DNA from: an uncultured Acidimicrobiia bacterium
Lineage (GTDB): Bacteria; Actinomycetota; Acidimicrobiia; IMCC26256; CALEDW01
DNA length: 17,195 nucleotides
Assembly (NCBI GenBank): GCA_937949585.1
Contig: CALEDW010000225.1
Coordinates: 1-17,195, forward strand
Direction of reading: 5' to 3'
Below are positions 1 through 7,198 of the stretch, one piece after another (within the stretch, counting starts at the first letter, position 1; each line of letters opens with the position of its first letter). The translations under genes and the position numbers were made by a program. The notes beneath the pieces were generated by a model. The model was not told the DNA's origin and searched no databases. It was given only the letters and a program-made list of their open reading frames with translations.

Positions 1-599
1 TGGTGGGGTTCGGTACCAACCTGTCGAGCACCCCTTGGCTCACCTTCGACACCCGGGGCGGAGGCGGCCTGTGGGCCCGCTCCGCGTCGAGCTCGGTCAG
101 CCAGACGAACACGTACCTCGGCACCGGGTTCCTCGGTGCGCCGAGGCGCTTCCGCATCGACTGGCAACCGGGAACCGTCACGTTCTCGGTCGACGGGGTG
201 GTCGTCGCCACCCACGCCCGCACCGTCACGACGGGTCTGCGGCCCCTCGTGAGCGACCGGACCGCCGGCGGTGCCCGCCTCGAGGTCGACTGGCTGCGGC
301 TCGGTCCGCTCGCCCCGAGCGGCACCTTCACCTCCCGGGTCTGGGACGGGGGCGGGCCGACGACCTGGACGCAGGCGGCCTGGTCGGCGACGGTGCCGGC
401 GGGAGCGCTCCTGACCGTCGAGGTGCGCAGCGGACCGACACCCACGCCCGGTGCCGGCTGGAGCCCGTTCGTGTCGGTGACGAACGGCGGGTCGCCGGGG
501 CTCACCGGCCGGTACGCCCAGGTGCGGGTCAGCGTCGCGCGCTCCGGCGCCGGGGCGACCCCCGAGCTCGCCTCGATCGGCCTCGACGGCTTCCGCTGA
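1..599 (+). CDS. C-terminal end of a large secreted protein (5' end outside window)
   Basis: The frame is open at the left edge, so the GTG at position 3 is probably not the true start. The visible 198 residues align along their whole length with the end of the copper-radical oxidase at 9125-13312. Shared stretches include DTRGGGGLWARS against GTRGGGRLWARS, FSVDGVVVATH in both, LRPLVSDR in both, and SGTFTSRV in both. The first half looks like a concanavalin-type beta-sandwich. The second half (from about residue 105) carries the SGTFTSRVWD motif and ends in GRYAQVRV, then stops without a membrane anchor or sorting motif. What lies upstream, and so the catalytic function, cannot be seen. The glycosyltransferase follows after 37 bases on the same strand and may be co-transcribed. 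I infer an extracellular location because the paralogue has a signal peptide. Confidence 0.85.
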   Translation, partial: VGFGTNLSSTPWLTFDTRGGGGLWARSASSSVSQTNTYLGTGFLGAPRRFRIDWQPGTVTFSVDGVVVATHARTVTTGLRPLVSDRTAGGARLEVDWLRLGPLAPSGTFTSRVWDGGGPTTWTQAAWSATVPAGALLTVEVRSGPTPTPGAGWSPFVSVTNGGSPGLTGRYAQVRVSVARSGAGATPELASIGLDGFR

Positions 600-636
600 C
601 GCCGCCGCCGCAGGCCCAGGGACCACCGCGCGACTC

Positions 637-1800
637 GTGAGGGTGCTCGTCGTCGGCCACCGCCTCGAACTGGGGGGGAGCCAGACCAACACCGTGCACC
701 TCGCCGCCGCGATCGCCCGTCGCGGGCACGAGGTGCACCTCGCCGCCGCGGACGGGCCGGCGCGCCCGCTCGTCGAGGAGGCCGGCCTGCCCTGGCGGGC
801 GTTGCCCGACGAGCCTCGGCATCCCAGCCGTCGGGTGGCCGAGCACATCGCCGCGCTGGTCGGCGAGCTGAAGCCTCACCTGGTGCACGCCTGGGAGTGG
901 CCGCAAGTCCTCGACGCGTTCTGGGGCCCGCACCGGCGCGCCGGCGTCCCGTTGCTGGCCACGTCGATGTCGATGGTCGTGCTGCGGACGTTGCCCCGGT
1001 ACGTGCCGCTCACGGTGGGTACCGAAGCGATCGCCGCCGCGACCCGGCGGATCCGGCCCGGGCCCGTGCACCTGCTCGAGCCACCGGTGGACCTCGTCGC
1101 CGACGACCCGGCCGCCGTGGACGCCGACACCTTCCGCGCCGCCGCCGGCCTCGAGCCGGATGGACTGCACGTCGTGGTCGTGTCCAGGCTGGCCGAGCCG
1201 ATCAAGACCTCGGGGATCGACCAGGCGATCGACGCCTTGGCGTGCCTGCCCCCCGACCCGCCGGTGCGGCTGGTCGTGGTCGGCGACGGTCCCGAGCGTC
1301 CGCGCCTGGAGCGCCGCACCCAGGAGCTCGAGCGCCGACTGGGCCGCAGCGCGGTCCGGTTCCTCGGCGCGCTCGCCGATCCCCGTCCGGCGTACGCCGC
1401 GGCCGACATCGTGCTCGCCAACGGATCCTCGGCGCTGCGGGGCCTGGCCTTCGCCCGTCCCACGATCGTCTACGGCGACCGTGCCTTCAGCGAGATCGTC
1501 ACGCACGAGTCCGCCCCGCGCTTCGCCGCCGAGGGGTTCTACGGAATCGGGGACGGCACCGACCGGCTCGCCGACCAGCTCGGGGCGCTGGTCCGCGACC
1601 CGGCGCGCCGGGCCGAGCTGGGTTCCTGGGGGCGCGGCTTCGTCGCCGGCCGGTACGGGCTCGACGCCGTCGCCGAGCGGCTCGAGGCGATCTACCGGGA
1701 GGTCGGGGGGAGCCCCGTGCCACCCCGGCCGGTGCGGGAGCTGGATGCGCTGCGGCTTCGGGTACGGACGGCGGCCGGGTCGTGGCGCCGCCGGAGGTGA
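637..1800 (+). CDS. GT4-like glycosyltransferase with a degenerate EX7E motif
   Basis: This is a 387-residue GT-B-fold glycosyltransferase, starting at GTG. The N-terminal domain opens with MRVLVVGHRLELGGSQTN (residues 1-18), the usual glycine-rich loop of GT4 enzymes. The C-terminal domain starts near VSRLAEPIK (182-190), followed by VVVGDGPER (214-221). Family members transfer a sugar from a nucleotide donor to a growing glycan at the cytoplasmic side of the membrane. The place where GT4 enzymes carry the EX7E glutamates reads NGSSALRGLAF (262-272), where many relatives have SALEAMA. Neither usual glutamate is there, although E286 follows in FSEIV. Either the enzyme uses another residue or it is inactive. 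Donor and acceptor cannot be told. The tail (about 360-387) is arginine-rich and may touch the membrane. It converges on the methyltransferase gene with only 19 bases between them. Confidence 0.85.
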   Translation: MRVLVVGHRLELGGSQTNTVHLAAAIARRGHEVHLAAADGPARPLVEEAGLPWRALPDEPRHPSRRVAEHIAALVGELKPHLVHAWEWPQVLDAFWGPHRRAGVPLLATSMSMVVLRTLPRYVPLTVGTEAIAAATRRIRPGPVHLLEPPVDLVADDPAAVDADTFRAAAGLEPDGLHVVVVSRLAEPIKTSGIDQAIDALACLPPDPPVRLVVVGDGPERPRLERRTQELERRLGRSAVRFLGALADPRPAYAAADIVLANGSSALRGLAFARPTIVYGDRAFSEIVTHESAPRFAAEGFYGIGDGTDRLADQLGALVRDPARRAELGSWGRGFVAGRYGLDAVAERLEAIYREVGGSPVPPRPVRELDALRLRVRTAAGSWRRRR

Positions 1801-1839
1801 TGTGGGCCGGGTCCTGGACCTACCGGTCCAGGACCCACA
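1801..1839. terminator. Strong inverted repeat between convergent genes, likely bidirectional terminator
   Basis: A perfect 12-base-pair stem (1809-1820 with 1825-1836) encloses the 4-base loop TACC. TGTGG (1801-1805) and CCACA (1835-1839) can add an outer stem. It begins directly after the glycosyltransferase stop, and the methyltransferase stop codon (1820-1822) lies inside it. There is no T-run on either side, so it would be a hairpin-only terminator of the kind common in GC-rich actinobacteria. The stem is visible; the terminator function is inferred. Confidence 0.75.
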
Positions 1840-2710
1840 GCACGTTCGACCCGATCACCGGCTGGTGCTCGAGCGCGAGCTGGAGCCGGCGGGCCGCCTC
1901 GTTGATCGGGGCGTCGAAGCGGGGCGGGTCGGGCGCGACCAGCATGGGGTGCAAGACCCGTGAGATCGCGAAGTAGACGGGGAACGCCACCACGGCCGTC
2001 ACCGTGAACCCCACGCCGCGGGCACGGCGCTCGACGTCGTCGTCGTCGAACCGCAGCGACGAGACGTTCTCGGGACTCGTCTCCGGGATCGGGTCCAGCC
2101 CGCAGGCCTCCCGCAGCTCGTTGAGGCGACGATGGCCCCGTTGCGATCCCTCGCACATGAGGAACCGCCCCCCGGGCCGCAGGATCCGGGCGATCTCGCC
2201 GATCATCCGGTACTGGGCCTCCCGCGTGGGCAGGTTCTGCAGGAACCGCTCGGTGATCACCACGTCGACCGAGCCGTCCGTGAGTTGCCGCACGTGGGCG
2301 ACCGCGTCGGCGCACACGAAGCGGGGCACGCTGGCGAGGGCCGGGGCGCGCTCGGCGGTGAGCACCTCGGCCCCGTGCACGAGCGCCGGGGTGAAGTCGA
2401 CCCCGCACAGGTCCCACCCGTCCCCGAGCCGCTGGGCCAGCGACAGCAGGGTGTAGCCGTTGCCGCACCCGAGGTCGAGCACCCGGCCGGGGCCGGCGGG
2501 GAGGTGGCGGGCGATGGCCTCGATCTCGAGTTCCCGGGCGTTCCAGTCCCGGGAGGTGGCGTAGGGGTCGAGCGGGTTGCGGGCCTCGTACTCGCGGCGC
2601 AGGAACGCCTGCTTCTCGGCGTCGCTCATCGCGGCGTACGCTTCCTGCTCCTCGGGTGTGTGCACGGTGACCCGGCCGGCGTCGCCCAGGTGCGTGCGGT
2701 CGTTGGTCAT
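1820..2710 (-). CDS. Class I SAM-dependent methyltransferase
   Basis: A 296-residue protein with the Rossmann-type SAM-binding core: motif I VLDLGCGNGYTLL (residues 77-89), an acidic residue after the second strand in GVDFTPA, and the motif DVVITERFLQNLP, followed by LRPGGRFLMCEGS. These are standard for class I methyltransferases. The substrate is not identifiable; given its neighbours it may be a sugar hydroxyl or carboxyl, or a lipid-linked glycan. The ATG start at 2710 is chosen because it overlaps the TGA of the deacetylase as ATGA (2707-2710), so translation is probably coupled. The open frame extends further upstream but only as a shadow of the deacetylase gene. The gene ends inside the strong hairpin at 1801-1839. 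An N-terminal stretch of about 70 residues precedes the SAM core and includes the acidic helix EEQEAYAAMSDAEKQAF. Confidence 0.85.
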   Translation of the reverse strand: MTNDRTHLGDAGRVTVHTPEEQEAYAAMSDAEKQAFLRREYEARNPLDPYATSRDWNARELEIEAIARHLPAGPGRVLDLGCGNGYTLLSLAQRLGDGWDLCGVDFTPALVHGAEVLTAERAPALASVPRFVCADAVAHVRQLTDGSVDVVITERFLQNLPTREAQYRMIGEIARILRPGGRFLMCEGSQRGHRRLNELREACGLDPIPETSPENVSSLRFDDDDVERRARGVGFTVTAVVAFPVYFAISRVLHPMLVAPDPPRFDAPINEAARRLQLALEHQPVIGSNVLWVLDR

Positions 2711-3456
2711 CCCGGCGGCTCCTCGTGCTCGACGGTCGAACGGTAGATGTCGTCCAGCGTGTGGAAGCGCAGGCCCTCCCGGCGCGCGGTCTCGAGCAGC
2801 GCCCGCACCAGGGTCCGGGTCCCCGCACCGGCTCGGCGGTGTTCCGTCACCGCCCGCGCATCGACCGTCGTCGCCTCGCCCTTGAGACGCTCGTAGGTCG
2901 CGGCGTCGCCGATGTTCAGCGCGAACGGGAACGGGTGCACGTTGAGGATCTTGAGTCCCGGGGTGCACACGTCGCGCCAGAGCGCGTCGAGCTCCCAGGG
3001 GTCGCCGAGGTGCCAGTGGCAGTCGTCTTCCCAGAACACCGGGAGGCGGACCAGGCCGCTGGCGTGTCGCAGGGGCACGAGCCCGGCCTGGCGGTGGAGG
3101 CACAGGTTGGAGTCGTACCGGATCCCCCGTCGCACCAGCGACCTCGCGATCGGGGTGGAGTCGACGAAGGCGTGCGACCGGGACACCTTGGCCTGCGGGT
3201 ACAGGCCCAGCACGTGGTCGAGCACCGCCTCGGGGTCCGAGCCGTGGGTGGAGCCGGGCAAGAAGTTCGGGTGCACGCCCACCTCGGCGCGACCCTCGGC
3301 GACGAGGCGGTCGAGGAGCGAGGAGCGGTGCGTGGCGAAGAACGTCGGGACGATCCCGAGCTCCTCGCAGGTCTGGGCGAGATCCGCGATGCAGGCGTCG
3401 GAAGCCCAGTCGACGTCGCTGGTGAGGCACAGGAGCGGCTCGTCGAGGTGGTTCAC
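2707..3456 (-). CDS. Polysaccharide deacetylase-like protein (WbmS-like)
   Basis: A 249-residue protein that looks like the WbmS-type branch of the carbohydrate esterase 4-like NodB fold. LTSDVDWA (residues 11-18) sits where CE4 enzymes have the TxDD metal motif. GVHPNFLPGSTHG (60-72) fits the second metal-binding motif, and LNVHPFPFALN (171-181) the C-terminal histidine motif. WEDDCHW (142-148) is another conserved-looking acidic/histidine patch. CE4 enzymes remove N- or O-acetyl groups from glycans. WbmS proteins are known from O-antigen clusters, but their reaction is not firmly established. There is no signal peptide, which suggests a cytoplasmic role on a nucleotide- or lipid-linked sugar. 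The GTG start at 3456 is chosen because the conserved fold begins just after it; GGGAG lies 12 bases upstream. It is the first gene of a two-gene unit with the methyltransferase. Confidence 0.75.
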   Translation of the reverse strand: MNHLDEPLLCLTSDVDWASDACIADLAQTCEELGIVPTFFATHRSSLLDRLVAEGRAEVGVHPNFLPGSTHGSDPEAVLDHVLGLYPQAKVSRSHAFVDSTPIARSLVRRGIRYDSNLCLHRQAGLVPLRHASGLVRLPVFWEDDCHWHLGDPWELDALWRDVCTPGLKILNVHPFPFALNIGDAATYERLKGEATTVDARAVTEHRRAGAGTRTLVRALLETARREGLRFHTLDDIYRSTVEHEEPPG

Positions 3457-3510
3457 GCTGGCGCTGCGCTCCCTGCCCGTCCCGGTCCTCGGCGGCCTTC
3501 GGTCGTCGTC

Positions 3511-3519
3511 ACGGTAGCA
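3511..3519 (-). promoter_or_regulatory. Extended -10 promoter for the deacetylase-methyltransferase unit
   Basis: Read on the minus strand the sequence is TGCTACCGT, matching the extended -10 form TGnTAnnnT. Transcription would start near 3505, giving a leader of about 48 bases before the GTG at 3456. It mirrors the plus-strand element at 3538-3546; the TGCTAC parts form an inverted repeat. No clear -35 hexamer is seen. Confidence 0.5.
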
Positions 3520-3537
3520 CCGGCGGTGTGGCCGCGT

Positions 3538-3546
3538 TGCTACGCT
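3538..3546 (+). promoter_or_regulatory. Extended -10 promoter for the aminotransferase-epimerase-acyltransferase unit
   Basis: TGCTACGCT matches the extended -10 form TGnTAnnnT. The hexamer TACGCT (3541-3546) ends 10 bases before the ATG at 3557, so the transcript would start about 3-5 bases before the start codon and be nearly leaderless. No Shine-Dalgarno sequence is visible before this ATG, which agrees. No good -35 element is seen. Confidence 0.5.
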
Positions 3547-3556
3547 TCGTGGCCGC

Positions 3557-4744
3557 ATGTCCCGCGTGCCCCCCCCGACGATGTCGCCGGGCGCGACCGA
3601 CGCCGAGGTCGTGCCGCTCGCCCGTCCGAGCTTCGGTCCCGCAGAGGTCCAGGCGGTGGCCGACGCGCTCGCCTCGGGGTGGGTGGCAGGGCAGGGACCG
3701 CGGGGCGCGGCGTTGGAGGAAGCGGTGGCGGCCCGGCTCGGTGCGGCGCACGCCGTGGCGGTCTCGAGCTGCACCGCGGCGTTGCACCTCGCGCTGGCGG
3801 CCCTCGGGGTCGGCCCGGGCGACGAGGTCGTCGTCGCCGACTACACCTACCCGGCCACCGGGCACGCGGTGCTGTTCTGCGGGGCGACCCCGGTCTTCGC
3901 CGACGTGCGGCCCGACACCTGGACCGTCGATCCGGCCGCGGTCGCGGCGGCGATCACCCCCCGGACGGTGGGCATCATCGCCGTCGACGCCTTCGGCCAG
4001 TGCGCCGACTACGACGAGCTCGGCGCGCTGGCCCGGCGGAGCGGGCTGTTCCTCGTGGCCGACGCCGCTGCCGGGATCGGGGCCCGGTACCGGGAGCGAC
4101 CGGCCGGGGTGCTCGCCGACGTCACCTGCTTCTCCCTCCACGCCCGAAAGGGCATCACCTCGGGGGAGGGAGGGCTCGTGGTCACCGACGACGCGGCGTT
4201 GGCCGCCACCGTGCGGTCCCGGTCGAGCTTCGGGGTGCGACCCGCGTACGAGCGGGAGCGAGGCGCCGAGCTCGAGGTGCCGGTCTTCGAGACGCTCGGG
4301 TGGAACTACAAGCTGTCCGACCTGCAAGCCGCGGTCGCGCTCGTGCAGCTCGGCCGTCTCGACGAGCTGCTGGCGGTCCGTGCCGCCCGGGCCGAGCGCT
4401 ACCGCCGAGGACTGGCCGATCAGACCGGGGTGACCGCCCCGGTGGTGGGGGAGGGGCGGGACCACGCCTGGCAGTCCTACGTCGTCACCCTCGATCCGGA
4501 CGTACCCCGGGCCGCGGTGGCCCGCCACCTACGCCGTTCGGGTGTGCAGTGCTCGATCGGGACGTTCGCCTCGCACCTGCAACCCGTGTATCGCAGCCCG
4601 GCGCGCTGTGCGGTGTCCGCCGACTGCTTCGCCCGCCACCTGGCGGTCCCGATGCACGCCGAACTCACCGAGGCGCAGGTGGACCGGGTGCTGGAGGTGT
4701 TGGCCGACGCCGTGGCCGGCGCCCGGGCCGGGGAGGCGGGATGA
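3557..4744 (+). CDS. DegT/DnrJ/EryC1/StrS-family sugar aminotransferase (first copy)
   Basis: A 395-residue PLP-dependent aminotransferase of the kind that puts an amino group on a keto-sugar nucleotide, usually from glutamate. The PLP lysine is K198 in SLHARKGITSGEGG (193-206), and D169 in FLVADAA (165-171) would hold the pyridine nitrogen. SSCTAALHLAL (70-80) is the cofactor phosphate region. It departs from the common pattern: most relatives have VEDAAQA where this has VADAAAG, and HLYGQPAD where this has DAFGQCAD. The protein therefore probably belongs to a distinct substrate subgroup. It shares only the family motifs with the second aminotransferase (7248-8357) and is not a recent duplicate. 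It overlaps the epimerase gene by ATGA (4741-4744). The keto-sugar substrate is unknown; no 4,6-dehydratase is in the window. M9 (3581) is an alternative start. Confidence 0.9.
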   Translation: MSRVPPPTMSPGATDAEVVPLARPSFGPAEVQAVADALASGWVAGQGPRGAALEEAVAARLGAAHAVAVSSCTAALHLALAALGVGPGDEVVVADYTYPATGHAVLFCGATPVFADVRPDTWTVDPAAVAAAITPRTVGIIAVDAFGQCADYDELGALARRSGLFLVADAAAGIGARYRERPAGVLADVTCFSLHARKGITSGEGGLVVTDDAALAATVRSRSSFGVRPAYERERGAELEVPVFETLGWNYKLSDLQAAVALVQLGRLDELLAVRAARAERYRRGLADQTGVTAPVVGEGRDHAWQSYVVTLDPDVPRAAVARHLRRSGVQCSIGTFASHLQPVYRSPARCAVSADCFARHLAVPMHAELTEAQVDRVLEVLADAVAGARAGEAG

Positions 4745-5688
4745 GCGTCGTCCCGCCCGCCACGGTGCTCGTCACCGGTGGGGGCGGCTTCATCGGGGGC
4801 CACCTCGTGCCGATCCTCGCCGGGGCCGGCTACCGGGTGCGCTCCCTGGACAACCGTTACCGGGCCGACCCCGAGGTGCTGGCCGTCCAGGAGCGCCTCG
4901 GCGTCGAGCTCGTCGAGGCCGACGTGCGCTCCCGGGGGGCCATGGACCGCGCCGTGCGGGGCTGCGACGCGGTGGTGCACCTGGCCGCCACCGCGATCAA
5001 CAAGAGCTTCGCCGACCCGGCCGAGAGCCTCGAGATCAACCTCCTCGGGACCGAGCACACCTTCGCCGCCGCCGCCGACGCCGGGGTGCGCCGAGTCGTG
5101 TTCGCGTCGTCGGCGTCGGTCTACGGCGAGCCCGGGTCGCTGCCCATGCGGGAAGACGGCCCGCTGGCCCCGCAGACGCCGTACTGCATCTCGAAGCTCG
5201 CGGGTGAGCACCTGCTCGGCTTCTACCGGCGCACCCACGGGCTGGAGGGCATCGCGCTGCGGCTCTTCAACGTGTACGGCCCGGGGCAGCGGCGCGACGC
5301 CTACTACACCACCGTGGTCCTCAGCTTCGTCGAGCGGCTCCTCGCCGGCGAGCCGCCGGTCATCGACGGTGACGGCGCCCAGACGATGGACTTCGTGCAC
5401 GTGCGCGACGTGGCCGAGGCCTTCCGGGCCGCGCTGGTGTGCGGTGAGGCGTCCGCCGTCTGCAACGTGGGCACCGGCGTGCAGACCTCCGTGGCCGAAC
5501 TGGCCCGGATCCTCTCCGACCTGGTCGGCTCGGCCACCGAGCCGCAGTTCCGACCCCGTGACGTCCTCGTCACCCGCAGGGCCGCGGACGTCGCCCGGGC
5601 CCGGCAGGTGCTGGGCTGGGAACCCCGGATCGGGGTGAAGGAGGGGCTCGCCGAGGTCGTGGCGGAGGTCCGCTCCCGCCGGAGCTGA
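4741..5688 (+). CDS. NAD-dependent nucleotide-sugar epimerase/dehydratase (extended SDR)
   Basis: A 315-residue extended short-chain dehydrogenase. The NAD-binding loop is VTGGGGFIGGHL (residues 11-22), the acidic residue D37 in SLDNRY suits NAD, and DVRSRGAMDRAV (61-72) is the usual adenine-side segment. The catalytic residues are S124 in SSASVYG (123-129) and the YxxxK pair Y148 and K152 in TPYCISKLAGEHL. LRLFNVYGPGQ and MDFVHVRDVA are the usual substrate-side motifs of UDP-sugar 4-epimerases and decarboxylases. The exact reaction (4-epimerisation, or another change on a UDP-hexose, UDP-HexNAc or hexuronate) cannot be fixed from sequence alone. It is coupled to the aminotransferase upstream by a 4-base overlap, and the acyltransferase follows after 38 bases. 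The three may act in sequence on one nucleotide sugar. Confidence 0.9.
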   Translation: MSVVPPATVLVTGGGGFIGGHLVPILAGAGYRVRSLDNRYRADPEVLAVQERLGVELVEADVRSRGAMDRAVRGCDAVVHLAATAINKSFADPAESLEINLLGTEHTFAAAADAGVRRVVFASSASVYGEPGSLPMREDGPLAPQTPYCISKLAGEHLLGFYRRTHGLEGIALRLFNVYGPGQRRDAYYTTVVLSFVERLLAGEPPVIDGDGAQTMDFVHVRDVAEAFRAALVCGEASAVCNVGTGVQTSVAELARILSDLVGSATEPQFRPRDVLVTRRAADVARARQVLGWEPRIGVKEGLAEVVAEVRSRRS

Positions 5689-5726
5689 GCGCACCGGCCG
5701 TCACCGGGGCGTGCCATCATGCGGCC

Positions 5727-6218
5727 ATGCCGGAGCCGGTCGCCGACGCACCCGGCGGCGAGGGGATCCGGCCCCCCGCCGGTTGGGTGCTCCCGCCGAA
5801 CCCCTACCACCCGCTGGCCCTGGTCATCGGCGAGCCGGAGATCGGTCCGGGTACCTGGATCGGGCCGTTCACGGTGATCGACGGCTCGGGCGGCCTGGTG
5901 ATCGGGGCCGGCTGCGACATCTCCTGCGGGGCCCAGATCTACACGCACTCCACCGTCGCGCGCTGCGTGAGCGGTCGCCGCCACGACCGGGTCGACCGGG
6001 CCCCCACCCGGCTGGGTGAACGGGTGTTCGTGGGTGCGAACGCGGTGGTCCTCATGGGTGTCACCGTGGGGGACGGAGCGGTGATCGGGGCGGGAGCGGT
6101 CGTCACCCGTGACGTCGCCCCGCACACGGTGGTGACCGGCGTGCCGGCCCGACCCACCGGTCGCGTGCGGTTGGACGGTGGTGGGGTGGTGATCGACCGT
6201 CTCGATCAGGAGCCCTGA
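5727..6218 (+). CDS. Left-handed beta-helix (hexapeptide) acyltransferase
   Basis: A 163-residue acyltransferase built from hexapeptide repeats: IGEPEIGPGTWIGPFTVI (34-51), LVIGAGCDISCGAQIYTHS (57-75), then VFVGANAVVLMGVTVGDGAV (100-119) and IGAGAVVTRDV (120-130). H74 in IYTHS is the likely catalytic base, with an insert (ARCVSGRRHDRVDRAPTRLG, 78-97) where related sugar acyltransferases have their active-site loop. Such enzymes acylate an amino or hydroxyl group, typically from acetyl-CoA, in the cytoplasm. Its place after an aminotransferase and an epimerase suggests it N-acylates the amino group they install. The ATG at 5727 fits the hexapeptide domain. No Shine-Dalgarno is seen; a weak TGCCATCAT element ends 6 bases before it. 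The last 13 bases overlap the oncoming oxidoreductase gene. Confidence 0.85.
   Translation: MPEPVADAPGGEGIRPPAGWVLPPNPYHPLALVIGEPEIGPGTWIGPFTVIDGSGGLVIGAGCDISCGAQIYTHSTVARCVSGRRHDRVDRAPTRLGERVFVGANAVVLMGVTVGDGAVIGAGAVVTRDVAPHTVVTGVPARPTGRVRLDGGGVVIDRLDQEP
6206..6218. terminator. Small inverted repeat holding both stop codons of a convergent pair
   Basis: TCAGG (6206-6210), loop AGC, CCTGA (6214-6218). The acyltransferase stop TGA (6216-6218) and the oxidoreductase stop (TCA at 6206-6208, read on the minus strand) are the two ends of the repeat. The 5-base-pair stem is weak on its own, so termination here is uncertain, but the stop placement is exact. Confidence 0.35.
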
Positions 6219-7192
6219 CGTCCGGCGGCCGCGATCCTGAGCGCCTCGGCGACCACCTCGTGCGGCGGGACGATCGTTGCCCGTTCGGCCGCGGCGTCGA
6301 GCTCCCCCCGGGCCAGCGCGACGAATCGGTCGAGCTGGACCGCGAGGGGTTCCCGGACGTTGGCCACGACCGGGATGTCCATGATCGTCTGCTGCCGGTA
6401 GCCCCGGCCGTCGTCGCCGATCATCGCGTTGCCGACGTGCCGGTACACGGTGATGTCGTGGCGCAGCATGTCGACCTCGACCATCCGGTCGAGCTCGGCG
6501 ATCCAGAGGCTGCGCACCTTCCGCTGCGAGAGGCGGCTCGCCGACAGCGACACGAGCAGTCCCTCGTCGTAGGAGAGCGTCACCTCGGCCACGTCCTCGG
6601 CACCCGGCTCCGACTTGGGGTGGACGCAGGCGACGTGGGCCATGATCCCGTCGGGGCGGCGGCCGGCGATCCGCAGGGCGAGGTCGACGTCGTGGATCAG
6701 CAGGTCGAGGGCCACCCCCGTGCGGATCCGCTCCACGTAGGGGGAGTGGCGAACGACGCTCACGTGCACCGGGGCGTCGACGATCTCGAGTGCGGTGGCC
6801 ACGACGGGGTTGAACCGTTCGAGCAGCCCGCACATCACGGGTACGTCGTGGCGCTCGGCCATCGCCACCACGGCCCGGGTCTCCTCCAGGCAGGTGGACA
6901 CCGGCTTCTCCACCAGCGTCGGGACGCCGGCGGCCAGCAGGCGCTCCGCCCAGGCGACGTGCGTCTCGGTGGGGGAGGCCACCACCGCGGCGTCGATCTC
7001 GACGTCGAGGTCGGGGGCCCAGGTCGCGTCGTGGGCCTCGGCGAGGGCGCGCCCGGCGCCCTCGTCGGGATCGACGACCACCGCCAGGGCGCTCGACGGG
7101 TGCTGGCTGAGCACCCGGGCGTGCAACGCCCCCATCCACCCGGCTCCGATGAGTGCGAACCGGAGCGGCGCCCGGCGCACGTCGCTGCCCAC
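6206..7192 (-). CDS. Gfo/Idh/MocA-family NAD-dependent sugar-nucleotide dehydrogenase (WbpB/WlbA-like)
   Basis: A 328-residue oxidoreductase. The Rossmann motif is LIGAGWMGALHARVL (14-28), the family EKP motif with its lysine is VEKP (94-97), and the active-site segment ALDLLIHDVDLAL (161-173) carries the conserved H167 and D170 or D168. Its place behind a WbpD-like acetyltransferase and a WbpE-like aminotransferase makes the best guess an enzyme oxidising C3 of UDP-GlcNAc or UDP-GlcNAcA to the 3-keto sugar, which the aminotransferase would aminate. Other Gfo/Idh/MocA reactions cannot be excluded. The GTG start is chosen because the Rossmann fold follows at once; a TAnnnT element lies 6 bases before it. 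The gene is 55 bases downstream of the aminotransferase and its 3' end overlaps the convergent acyltransferase by 13 bases. Confidence 0.85.
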   Translation of the reverse strand: MGSDVRRAPLRFALIGAGWMGALHARVLSQHPSSALAVVVDPDEGAGRALAEAHDATWAPDLDVEIDAAVVASPTETHVAWAERLLAAGVPTLVEKPVSTCLEETRAVVAMAERHDVPVMCGLLERFNPVVATALEIVDAPVHVSVVRHSPYVERIRTGVALDLLIHDVDLALRIAGRRPDGIMAHVACVHPKSEPGAEDVAEVTLSYDEGLLVSLSASRLSQRKVRSLWIAELDRMVEVDMLRHDITVYRHVGNAMIGDDGRGYRQQTIMDIPVVANVREPLAVQLDRFVALARGELDAAAERATIVPPHEVVAEALRIAAAGRQGS

Positions 7193-7198
7193 GGCGTC

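Noticed and set aside
3457..3774. N-terminal extension of the deacetylase frame up to 3774
   Set aside because: The extension runs through the divergent promoters and antisense to the aminotransferase, and is not part of the fold.
2725..5688. A 987-codon open frame on the plus strand
   Set aside because: Only its last 315 codons (from 4741) are a real gene. The upstream part is antisense to the deacetylase and out of frame with the aminotransferase, and reads as low-complexity Arg/Gly/Pro/Val, a usual artefact of high GC.
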